Below, one piece after another: positions 7,801 to 12,740 of a stretch of DNA of 12,740 bases. The translations under genes and the position numbers were made by a program. The notes under the pieces were generated by a model. It made no database searches, had not been told where the DNA came from, and worked only from the letters and a program-made list of their open reading frames with translations. Numbering within the stretch: the first letter of the stretch is position 1; every line of letters starts with the position of its first letter. The stretch is from CAZWRK01 sp964635875 (GTDB lineage: Bacteria > Pseudomonadota > Gammaproteobacteria > Burkholderiales > Aquaspirillaceae). The DNA lies in contig CAZWRK010000116.1 in NCBI GenBank assembly GCA_964635875.1, positions 1 to 12,740 on the forward strand. Reading direction: 5' to 3'.

Positions 7801-8404
7801 ATTTGTCTGATTGTTTGAATAGTGCTGAGAATACACAAAACATGTTTTCATCATTAATATTGAAGTCAAATTTTATATGTTCATCATCAGGGAAATACTT
7901 TGGGAAGAATCCTACTGGAGAATTTAGATCTGAACCTGATGAAATAACAAATCCTGGTTCTATTTCGTTGTACTCTGCATAGTAATCCATTCCACTTACT
8001 GATTCAACTGCGTATTCTGTTGTGTCTTCATCGATAATAATTGGTTCATCAATTGCTGCGGAAATCATTGCTGTTACTGCTCTCTTGATAGTTAATAGAT
8101 TATGATTTGGGTTCTTGATATATGCGTTGTCTCTTCTCTCTTGAACTACTCCGCTATCATCTAACTTAGAAGAAGTAAATTCATAGATCGAACCATCGGG
8201 AATTAGATTGAAGATGTTCATAAGGTTAGCATCATCTAACTTAGAACTTAAAGTTATATCTCTCAACCACTTATCTGCATCTTCGCTTTCAAAATCTTCT
8301 CCGAATGATTCATACAAATTTTTTAAGTCTTCCAACAAACTAGAATTATTTCCTTCATCGGTAATTACTCCGAGGATGTCTTCTGATGTGAATTCTGTTG
8401 CCAT
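4808..8404 (-). CDS. polB: Protein-primed-type family B DNA polymerase with N-terminal extension
   Basis: This 1198-residue replicative polymerase has all core motifs. Exonuclease: Exo I FDFET (403-407), Exo II NGAKFDN (472-478), the downstream FRDSYKLL (531-538) typical of protein-primed enzymes, and Exo III YNKYD (659-663). Polymerase: GGR (764-766), motif A DAVSLYPS (815-822), motif B KLMMNSSYG (956-964), motif C YTDTDS (1056-1061) and KCY (1118-1120). Residues 823-955, between motifs A and B, have room for the TPR insertions of this group. All catalytic carboxylates are present, so it should be active. The first 400 residues are an extension with a possible OTU-like site (Cys190, His304). 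I chose the ATG at 8404 because the 18 residues upstream would be encoded by the repeat region. No separate terminal protein gene was identified. The order protease-polymerase-fibres is on one strand. Confidence 0.95.
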   Translation of the reverse strand: MATEFTSEDILGVITDEGNNSSLLEDLKNLYESFGEDFESEDADKWLRDITLSSKLDDANLMNIFNLIPDGSIYEFTSSKLDDSGVVQERRDNAYIKNPNHNLLTIKRAVTAMISAAIDEPIIIDEDTTEYAVESVSGMDYYAEYNEIEPGFVISSGSDLNSPVGFFPKYFPDDEHIKFDFNINDENMFCVFSALFKQSDKLYQLCKLNKPTNEKEERDFYMELLHKCKINVEEVFAITEENVARVYRLLAAAFKFNANITYFYIKKNLKAKPNSITHLGHRTIKLESGTNEPLKLVVAKLKNHIFNINNIKTKRKDALVYLQYVANVYDELKNRKLRSTIKEVTKLSREHAKEFSKYQKEKIANPEELLKDICVDDCCYLPEVIPETNFTDPNKVKYVPFIFDFETVLNSKNEHIIYSYVIKKVNSDKMDLFYNHFPFEPLTERTNPLVKLFNFVINNTEKDERGILLAHNGAKFDNLLCLKLACETYGMNQFREINAGPNNDIMMSLDITYSYKLKSTDTKCQSKVISFRDSYKLLDCKAADIPANYGTKAFKLPYCYEIYNQIFKITENNTGAKLKVSDKSQMKYKMTNYFSSKSNNKFILKSGKPDEKMIVDYEKMLNGELTDLSPLLQKEIEEYKNKLAKKKVYYLPEEYCKLYNKYDVLVVEEGLLKMQYYIRSLGSIEAIFEMMENSKVKLDDKRMEQLKEKVKQVGAIPATKDLDIFQYRSLASMVFDIAKKSGVFNDIYVVTGNLKTFLQLSVVGGRVMKNPNKELNDYKSKFYEYFMQQVGKESTEELNKEILNKAILDSIIDNDAVSLYPSAISLCRMPAGKPEVVTLNETQSDCFIKLIPKILRSGRTFFCVDIETQKDLEFPILSEKDDNGIRRFRNGKFRKIVIGDVTLSDAIKYQNAKVTRIYAIVRFDRTCDRFAQFIKKLFTLRLIFKAMKLPCQNTVKLMMNSSYGRTILKQSPYKKIYKRVYSNEDKEKFRKYIDKNYFYLKPEINKIGNYVKLNKRELTFNPSGYPHVGSHILEMSKMLMNKMFYKIYENGLAVYYTDTDSIHVQASSLLSLGDMLGEEMTQFHSDFGEVGYRGVYCKELGNANPGIFAIRSVFVMKKCYYDKLFCINNETNKYEIIEHKRVKGIASAFMNEERYEKLLNGSILECDMCEYRDLIMRKTKDGVLITIDKFKRTISQTD

Positions 8405-8441
8405 ATTTTCTTTGAAAACTAAAACTCTAATTAGTCGTAGC
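8405..8441 (-). promoter_or_regulatory. Polymerase upstream leader
   Basis: These 37 bases separate the polymerase ATG from the hairpin repeat array. On the minus strand they read as an AT-rich leader containing TTTTAGTTTTCAAAGAAAAT just before the ATG. This resembles the A-rich leaders of the protease and capsid genes more than the TATAAA type. The promoter role is inferred from position. Confidence 0.3.
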
Positions 8442-8497
8442 ATCGTGCAGGGCGGCACGAAACGCCTTTCTTTTAATCGTGCAGGGCGGCACGAAAC
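8442..8497. repeat. Tandem 34-bp hairpin repeat left of gap 2
   Basis: There are two copies of ATCGTGCAGGGCGGCACGAA-AC, starting at 8442 and 8476, a period of 34 bases. Each contains a perfect 6-bp stem, TCGTGC / GCACGA, with loop AGGGCG (8443-8460 and 8477-8494). A further partial copy, CACGAAAC-A-CCTTTT, begins right after the gap at 8598. The array lies between the protease stop and the polymerase start and is GC-rich against an AT-rich background. An alternative pairing of GGGCG with CGCC is possible, so two structures may compete. Confidence 0.75.
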
Positions 8498-8597
8498 NNN
8501 NNNNNNNNNNNNNNNNNNNNNNNNNNNNNNNNNNNNNNNNNNNNNNNNNNNNNNNNNNNNNNNNNNNNNNNNNNNNNNNNNNNNNNNNNNNNNNNNN
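8498..8597. other. Assembly gap 2 (100 N) inside the hairpin array
   Basis: Exactly 100 N bases interrupt the 34-bp tandem repeat, with matching repeat sequence on both sides. This is most likely an arbitrary-length scaffold gap caused by unresolved repeat copies. The real copy number is unknown. Confidence 0.9.
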
Positions 8598-8615
8598 CAC
8601 GAAACACCTTTTGAT

Positions 8616-9215
8616 TCACAGAGTCATTGCAGTAACTAAATCGTCGACTTCTATTTTATGTTTCTTGGAAGCTTTCATCAGTATTTTTGCAAAATCTTCA
8701 ACAGGAACTTGATTGTACTTCAGGAATAATGCAGCGTATCTTCCACATGTTGATGTCTTTCCATCTAACTTTTGCATTCGTTTCTCGTTGTAATGAACAT
8801 CAGCTTTGTCTTCATCTATTGCTTTCAGAAGTAACTTACATAAATATGCTTTATCCTGATCGGATTCTTCTCTGAATTCTTTTTTAATGTATTCAAGTTG
8901 ATCGTCTATGATAGTTCCATATGGATCTAGGAATTGATATTTTACTCTTCCATTTTCAGGAATTCTGCTGATAGAACACCAATGACCAAAGTTAGGATGA
9001 GACATATAGAGCAGGATACATGTGTTGTTGTCGAAATCGTACTCTGGGGTCAAGTATTTGTAAAGTGACGAACCTTCCTCGAAGAGTTGGTCTATGTCTT
9101 CGAAGTCTTTCAAGTCTGGATACTTCAACACGTTGCAAGTTTTTTCAGCTATCCTAAAAATATCAACTGGTGAGAGAGCTTTATTTCTTTCTTGACTTAG
9201 TTTCTCTCTGTTCAT
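8616..9215 (-). CDS. Adenain/Ulp1-like cysteine maturation protease
   Basis: This 199-residue protein is close in length to adenovirus protease and to polinton/virophage proteases. Catalytic candidates in the right order are His78 (FGHW), Asp97 (FLDPYG), Gln148 as the oxyanion residue, and Cys157 in TSTCGRYAALFL. The STCGR context around the cysteine is typical of this C48/C5-like group. Its role is to process capsid proteins during virion maturation. The capsid gene starts 38 bases away on the other strand, and the capsid tail contains near-consensus cleavage sites. I chose the ATG at 9215 because it follows an A-rich leader and begins MNREKLSQER. The in-frame ATG at 9260 would add residues encoded across the divergent promoter and into the capsid gene's start. 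The 3' end runs into a hairpin repeat array. Confidence 0.9.
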   Translation of the reverse strand: MNREKLSQERNKALSPVDIFRIAEKTCNVLKYPDLKDFEDIDQLFEEGSSLYKYLTPEYDFDNNTCILLYMSHPNFGHWCSISRIPENGRVKYQFLDPYGTIIDDQLEYIKKEFREESDQDKAYLCKLLLKAIDEDKADVHYNEKRMQKLDGKTSTCGRYAALFLKYNQVPVEDFAKILMKASKKHKIEVDDLVTAMTL

Positions 9216-9253
9216 TTTCAAATTTAATTTTAAAAATCTTTTTAAAACTAAAA
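9216..9253. promoter_or_regulatory. Divergent protease/capsid promoter region
   Basis: Only 38 bases, almost all A/T, lie between the protease ATG (minus) and the capsid ATG (plus). The run AATTTAATTTTAAAAATC and the TTTTTAAAACTAAAA next to the capsid start are the only visible signals. Both genes are late, virion-associated functions, so a shared bidirectional late promoter is plausible. Neither TATAAA nor the mimivirus AAAATTGA early motif is present. Confidence 0.5.
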
Positions 9254-11053
9254 ATGTCACTATCTGCAGAGCCAGTTAAAACATTTATCGTTGATGATCC
9301 TCGGATTGACTTCGATAGAGAAGCCCATTACTTGGTAGAACGATCAGGAGGAGATGTAACTTACAGAACTTGGAAGCAAGTCAGTTCTTCATTGAATGCC
9401 ATTACTTTTAACACTTTAGTTCCATCTCGTGACACTGCTGTTTCAAGCAAAATTTATGTTAAAATCCCAATTTCTGTTTCCATTACCGGGGCCGATGTAG
9501 GTCAAAAAATTAGCGATTCTATTGCTCTTAGATTTGCTCCATTTACTTCTTGTTGTAACTCTATTCAACTTGAACTTAATGGAAAACAAGTCTCTACTAA
9601 CATTTATCGTTATTATCAAGCGTTGATGAAATACTGTAACAGTCAAACTGAAATGACAAATGATTTCAGTTGTATGCCAACTATGATGGATACTTATTCT
9701 TCATACTATCTCCCAAATGCAGGAGACGTAGTTGTTAATCAAACTCAAAGAGCTATCAGAAATCCTTTACTTGATTATGAAGATGGATCTGATTTTGAAC
9801 CAACAAGACGAAAAGGTTATTTAAATAACATTATTGATAGTATCAGTGTAGACACAAATACAGAATTTAGTTTCACTTTTGAATTAGAGGAAATTATCCC
9901 ATTGTCTCCATTGTTCTGGGGTCACCGTGAAGTTAAATCATTGATTGGTTTAGATACATTAAACATCTCTTTCCAAATTCGTGATTTATCTAGAATGTTC
10001 TCTTCTTACAGATTTGGACTTAATAAGGTAGGTGTTGATACTAATTTAGCATTTGACTTTGATGCATCTAAATTATCAGGATCTGTACTTGAATTCATTT
10101 ACATTAAACCTAGAGCAAATGTTACTATTCCACGAACGATTCATTACCCATACAACAATATTAAAGATTTCTCTATCCAAGGAGCTAATCTAGGAAAAGG
10201 AATAAACCAGAATCAAAGTGGAGAAACTCAATTCTCTAACATTCAATTACAAGGAGTTCCTAAGAGATTGTATATCTTTGCTAAAAGACAAGATTCACAA
10301 GAAACTTATTACACTCCAGATACTTATGCAAGAATTGATAAAATTACTCTTGACTTAGGAACTAGATCTGGACTCTTAGCTGAATGCACTCCTCAAGCAT
10401 TGTACAGAATGGCTGTTAAAAATGGTTATCATGGTTCTTGGGATGCTTGGTATAAACATGTTGGATCTGTTTTATGTATTGATTTCGGATCTGATGTTTC
10501 ATTAGATTTACTTGATGCTCCTGGGGCTTTGAAACAAATGCAAATCTCTTTCCGATTGAATTACACAACTTTGTACTATAACTCTCCTAATCCTTCTGCC
10601 AATCCTCCAACTCCTGAAGCATTAGTTAACTACACTGTTTACATGATTGTTGTTTACGATGGTATGATGATTGTTAAGGATGGTGAAGTCTTGTTCGAAT
10701 CTAATGATGTATCTGCTTTGGATGTTGCTGATTCTTCTAAAGTTAGAAAATTAGCTTATGATGATTTAGCCGATTATGTTTATGGAGGAATGTACTCTGG
10801 TGGAAGTTTGAGTAAGTTCATCTCTAAGGCTAAGTCTGGATTAAGTAAAGCTAAAGATTTTGCTCAACAAAAAATCTTACCTGCTGCTCAAAAAGCATTG
10901 CCTTATGTAGAAAAGGGAGTTAAAGTTGCTGCTGATGTATTGCCTGTTCTTGCTGCTTTAGGCTACACTGAAGAAGAGATCTTTGATATTGTTAATGGAA
11001 AGGGTGGAAAGAGAATGCCTAAAAAATCTCTTAAAGCTCGTGCTGCAAAATAG
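9254..11053 (+). CDS. Major capsid protein, probable double jelly-roll, with C-terminal tail
   Basis: This is a 599-residue protein. The start at 9254 (MSLSAEPVKTF) follows the A-rich leader; an upstream in-frame ATG at 9170 would overlap the protease gene and is rejected. The beta-rich body has features typical of PLV/adenovirus-like hexon proteins. These are LELNGKQVSTNIYRYYQAL (106-124), the EEIIPLSPLFWGH segment (212-224) followed by LNISFQIRDLSRMF (236-249), and a second beta domain to about 485. Residues 513-599 form a separate tail: Ser/Lys-rich helix, a hydrophobic amphipathic stretch (VKVAADVLPVLAALG, 556-570) and a basic end (KGGKRMPKKSLKARAAK). Near-adenain sites VYGG-M (509-513), YSGG-S (514-518) and VNGK-G (580-584) suggest proteolytic removal. 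In mavirus the capsid protein is known to be trimmed at its C-terminus. The fold is inferred, not seen. Confidence 0.85.
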   Translation: MSLSAEPVKTFIVDDPRIDFDREAHYLVERSGGDVTYRTWKQVSSSLNAITFNTLVPSRDTAVSSKIYVKIPISVSITGADVGQKISDSIALRFAPFTSCCNSIQLELNGKQVSTNIYRYYQALMKYCNSQTEMTNDFSCMPTMMDTYSSYYLPNAGDVVVNQTQRAIRNPLLDYEDGSDFEPTRRKGYLNNIIDSISVDTNTEFSFTFELEEIIPLSPLFWGHREVKSLIGLDTLNISFQIRDLSRMFSSYRFGLNKVGVDTNLAFDFDASKLSGSVLEFIYIKPRANVTIPRTIHYPYNNIKDFSIQGANLGKGINQNQSGETQFSNIQLQGVPKRLYIFAKRQDSQETYYTPDTYARIDKITLDLGTRSGLLAECTPQALYRMAVKNGYHGSWDAWYKHVGSVLCIDFGSDVSLDLLDAPGALKQMQISFRLNYTTLYYNSPNPSANPPTPEALVNYTVYMIVVYDGMMIVKDGEVLFESNDVSALDVADSSKVRKLAYDDLADYVYGGMYSGGSLSKFISKAKSGLSKAKDFAQQKILPAAQKALPYVEKGVKVAADVLPVLAALGYTEEEIFDIVNGKGGKRMPKKSLKARAAK

Positions 11054-11070
11054 TGGGGTCATGCCCCCAC
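11053..11070 (+). terminator. GC hairpin at capsid stop codon
   Basis: GTGGGG (11053-11058) pairs with CCCCAC (11065-11070) with a 6-base loop. It begins on the last base of the capsid stop codon. The conserved A/T palindrome follows 10 bases later, so the capsid transcript would end in two stacked hairpins. Confidence 0.5.
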
Positions 11071-11079
11071 ACGACGCCA

Positions 11080-11101
11080 TTATTTTCGTAAGCGAAAATA
11101 A
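11080..11101. terminator. Conserved late-gene 3' palindrome, copy 3
   Basis: TTATTTTCG / CGAAAATAA forms a perfect 9-bp stem with loop TAAG. It lies between the convergent capsid (+) and HNH (-) genes, 27 bases past the capsid stop and 28 bases from the HNH stop. The flanks in capsid orientation, CCA-TTATTTTCG and CGAAAATAAAAC, match those of the fibre copies read with their transcription. This suggests that it mainly serves the capsid gene. Confidence 0.65.
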
Positions 11102-11128
11102 AACATAATAAAAAATAAAATAATTGAT

Positions 11129-11767
11129 TCAGTTAAATATTTTTTCTCTTTTCTCTGACCATTCTAGGTTTGAATAGTGGTTGTTTAATTTATTTCTGTC
11201 TTTGTGAATTACATTTTCATAGTTGTTTGGATTTTCTATGAATGCTTCAGCTACTAGTTTTGCCACTGATTTATGAATTCTTGTTCCATCTAGATAAAGA
11301 TCAAAACACACATTTTTATGATTAAAACTGGTTTTAGGTTTTAATTTTTTACCTCTAGAAAATACTTGTCCATATTCATTTATTTGGTAGTTAGTTCCCA
11401 GTATATTTCTTATTTCTCCTTCACCTTCTATTACAAGAGGATTAAGATTAATAGGTTCATCGGGAGTTAATTCATTTTCTATGTCTCTAGGAATAGGCAA
11501 ACAATATTTGTCAATATCTTCTTCAATACGATGTCTGAATTTTAAATGTTTATAGATACCATAATGTGTAGTTGTACATAATTTATTATTTTTATAATCA
11601 TATGTAGTTGTATCATTTCTGTAAAATTGCCTGTTACAAATACTACATATTACTCTTTCTTGTTGAGGTCCAATAATAACTTTTAACTGATATGGACAGT
11701 TCTCTTCATGTTTCATAACATTTTTGAACATCTTTTTACAGAAACAACACTTACTTAACCCGGACAT
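11129..11767 (-). CDS. Zinc-finger/HNH endonuclease-like protein
   Basis: This is a 212-residue protein. N-terminal zinc-finger-like motifs are C7-x2-C10-x9-H20-x3-C24 and C41-x2-C44-x29-H74-x4-H79. Residues about 127-144 (YQINEYGQVFSRGKKLKP) match the NUMOD4-type element that often precedes HNH nucleases. The C-terminal HNH_3-type core, VIHKDRNKLNNHYSNLEW (186-203), keeps His188, Asp190, Asn196 and Asn200; an Arg replaces the usual Gly of H.DGNK. It is probably a DNA-cutting, homing-type or free-standing endonuclease. It sits between the capsid and ATPase genes, convergent to the former and 32 bases after the latter. This fits a mobile gene inserted in a core region, but a viral role in genome processing or host DNA degradation is also possible. 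No intron is visible. Confidence 0.85.
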   Translation of the reverse strand: MSGLSKCCFCKKMFKNVMKHEENCPYQLKVIIGPQQERVICSICNRQFYRNDTTTYDYKNNKLCTTTHYGIYKHLKFRHRIEEDIDKYCLPIPRDIENELTPDEPINLNPLVIEGEGEIRNILGTNYQINEYGQVFSRGKKLKPKTSFNHKNVCFDLYLDGTRIHKSVAKLVAEAFIENPNNYENVIHKDRNKLNNHYSNLEWSEKREKIFN

Positions 11768-11799
11768 TTAAGTGCTTTTTTTTGTTTCGAATCACTCCT

Positions 11800-12726
11800 T
11801 TAATTAAGATAAGCACCTGTAGAATACAACACAAATGAAGGATTGTTTCTGCTTATTTCTACCCATCTAGAATTCAGTTTTAATACTTTGTCAACTTCTG
11901 ATTTATCGAAGTCTGCGTACTTTGTTAAAAGAGATCTAGTTTGTTGTTTGTTTGCTTGAGGGAATACTACGAAATAATCTGATTCTTTGATTGGGTAGGA
12001 AGTTAGAGCTCTGTCTAATGCTTGATGAGATGTACACATACAGGAAACATTCTCATGTCTTCCACACTGTAGAATCATATCTCTTAACGCTACTATTGCT
12101 TTTTTAGTTCTTAAGTCTGGTATTGAGTTGATGTCATCAAATATACACATTGAGTTTGCCAGTTCAGATAATTCATTTATGTCAGATACTGGGTTTTCTC
12201 TAAAATATCCTAAATCCATCATTGTTATCTTTTTTCCGAATCTCTGAAATGCTGGTTCGTCTTTTGGCACACCTGAAAATACGTAGATTTCATTTTCTGG
12301 AAATTGATCCACGTAATCGTCTAGGTAGTTTGCTATCCATGTTGTTTTTCCGGAATTTGATCTTGCTGGAATGTAGAATGTAGCTCTTTCTGATCCTGGA
12401 ACTTTTATGTGCATCTGCTTCAGGTAATATGAGTCTGGTAATGTGAATTGAGTTCTCTTGTTAGTTAGAAATTGTGATAATCCTGATGGGACTGGTTCTT
12501 TTCTTTCTTTTGCCCTGTTGTTTATGATCTCCACTAATCTCTTTTTTTCACTTCCTTTTAGAGTTGCATTTCTTATTAACTCCATTAGTTCCTCATCTTC
12601 TTCTTCGTTTGGATTGTGGTCGGAGTCTATTTTTATTCTTAAATATCCAACTAACTTATCCTGATCTTTTCCTTTTTTATAGATCTTAGCAATTTTCTGC
12701 CCCTCTTCCAAAGAAAACTCGTTCAT
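11800..12726 (-). CDS. Genome-packaging P-loop ATPase (A32/FtsK-HerA-like)
   Basis: This is a 308-residue protein. Walker A is ARSNSGKTT (121-129), with Ala in place of the usual first Gly. Walker B is CIFDDI (194-199), and a sensor-like CTSHQ follows at 231-235. The C-terminal VVFPQANKQQTRSLLTKYADF segment (253-273) is like that of packaging ATPases of polinton-like viruses and virophages. The acidic/basic N-terminal 100 residues (NEEEDEEL, KKRLVEIINNRAKERK) look like a charged helical regulatory or DNA-contact region. The role is ATP-driven packaging of viral DNA into the capsid. The ATG at 12726 follows an A-rich leader (GAAAATAAA). It is the first gene of a minus-strand pair with the HNH gene. 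The whole gene fits in the window. Confidence 0.88.
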   Translation of the reverse strand: MNEFSLEEGQKIAKIYKKGKDQDKLVGYLRIKIDSDHNPNEEEDEELMELIRNATLKGSEKKRLVEIINNRAKERKEPVPSGLSQFLTNKRTQFTLPDSYYLKQMHIKVPGSERATFYIPARSNSGKTTWIANYLDDYVDQFPENEIYVFSGVPKDEPAFQRFGKKITMMDLGYFRENPVSDINELSELANSMCIFDDINSIPDLRTKKAIVALRDMILQCGRHENVSCMCTSHQALDRALTSYPIKESDYFVVFPQANKQQTRSLLTKYADFDKSEVDKVLKLNSRWVEISRNNPSFVLYSTGAYLN

Positions 12727-12740
12727 TTTATTTTCACCTA

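Noticed and set aside
8442..8605. CRISPR array
   Set aside because: The 34-bp units are contiguous, with only about 12 bases between hairpin blocks that are themselves repeated; there are no unique spacers and no cas genes.
8208..8712. Plus-strand frames across gap 2
   Set aside because: Same artefact: they cross the N run and the tandem repeat and overlap the polymerase and protease genes antisense.
9170..9253. Upstream capsid start at 9170
   Set aside because: It would overlap the protease coding region and the divergent promoter. The ATG at 9254 sits right after the A-rich leader.
9443..9646. 67-residue minus-strand frame
   Set aside because: Antisense to the capsid gene, with no supporting signal.
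12458..12664. 68-residue plus-strand frame
   Set aside because: Antisense to the ATPase N-terminal region. The hydrophobic, serine-rich product is a shadow of its charged helices.
1..12740. Terminal inverted repeats or a complete genome
   Set aside because: The left end begins inside a gene, and no inverted match between the two ends is visible by eye. The window is treated as an incomplete scaffold.

Overview
The window is an AT-rich scaffold with two 100-base N gaps. It looks like part of a small eukaryotic double-stranded DNA virus of the polinton-like virus / virophage / adintovirus type (Preplasmiviricota-like). Four hallmark genes support this: a protein-primed-type family B DNA polymerase, an adenain/Ulp1-like cysteine protease, a probable double-jelly-roll major capsid protein, and a packaging-type P-loop ATPase. 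There are no ribosomal RNA or tRNA genes and no bacterial-style operon signals. Genes start directly downstream of A/T-only leaders. No terminal inverted repeats were seen, and a penton, helicase, integrase or terminal protein was not recognised, so the genome is probably incomplete.

Left end (1-1375, + strand): the 3' end of an acidic unknown gene, a two-storey hairpin, a small beta-rich unknown protein and a 203-residue unknown protein. It ends convergently, two bases from the next gene. Middle left (1378-4607, - strand): a conserved-looking 85-residue protein and three fibre/adhesin-like genes in tandem. The two larger fibres share a roughly 20-residue repeat ending in tryptophan, and two of the three share the N-terminus MSISH. 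Centre (4808-9215, - strand): the 1198-residue polymerase and the 199-residue protease. Each is bordered at its 3' side by GC-rich hairpin repeats, inside which the assembly broke (gaps 4681-4780 and 8498-8597). Right (9254-12726): the capsid gene on +, divergent from the protease over only 38 bases, then a zinc-finger/HNH protein and the packaging ATPase on -.

Functionally the window couples replication (polymerase) with virion building (capsid, protease, ATPase) and host attachment (fibres). The protease probably matures the capsid protein, which carries a C-terminal tail with near-consensus adenain-type sites. The main non-coding theme is gene-end palindromes. A nearly identical element, CATTATTTTCG-N4-CGAAAATAAAA, lies at the 3' end of the capsid gene and of two fibre genes in the same orientation relative to transcription. 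This recalls the palindromic 3'-end signals of mimiviruses. The most novel protein-level observation is a possible OTU-like cysteine protease domain in the polymerase N-terminal region (Cys190, His304). All functional calls come from reading motifs; no database search was possible.
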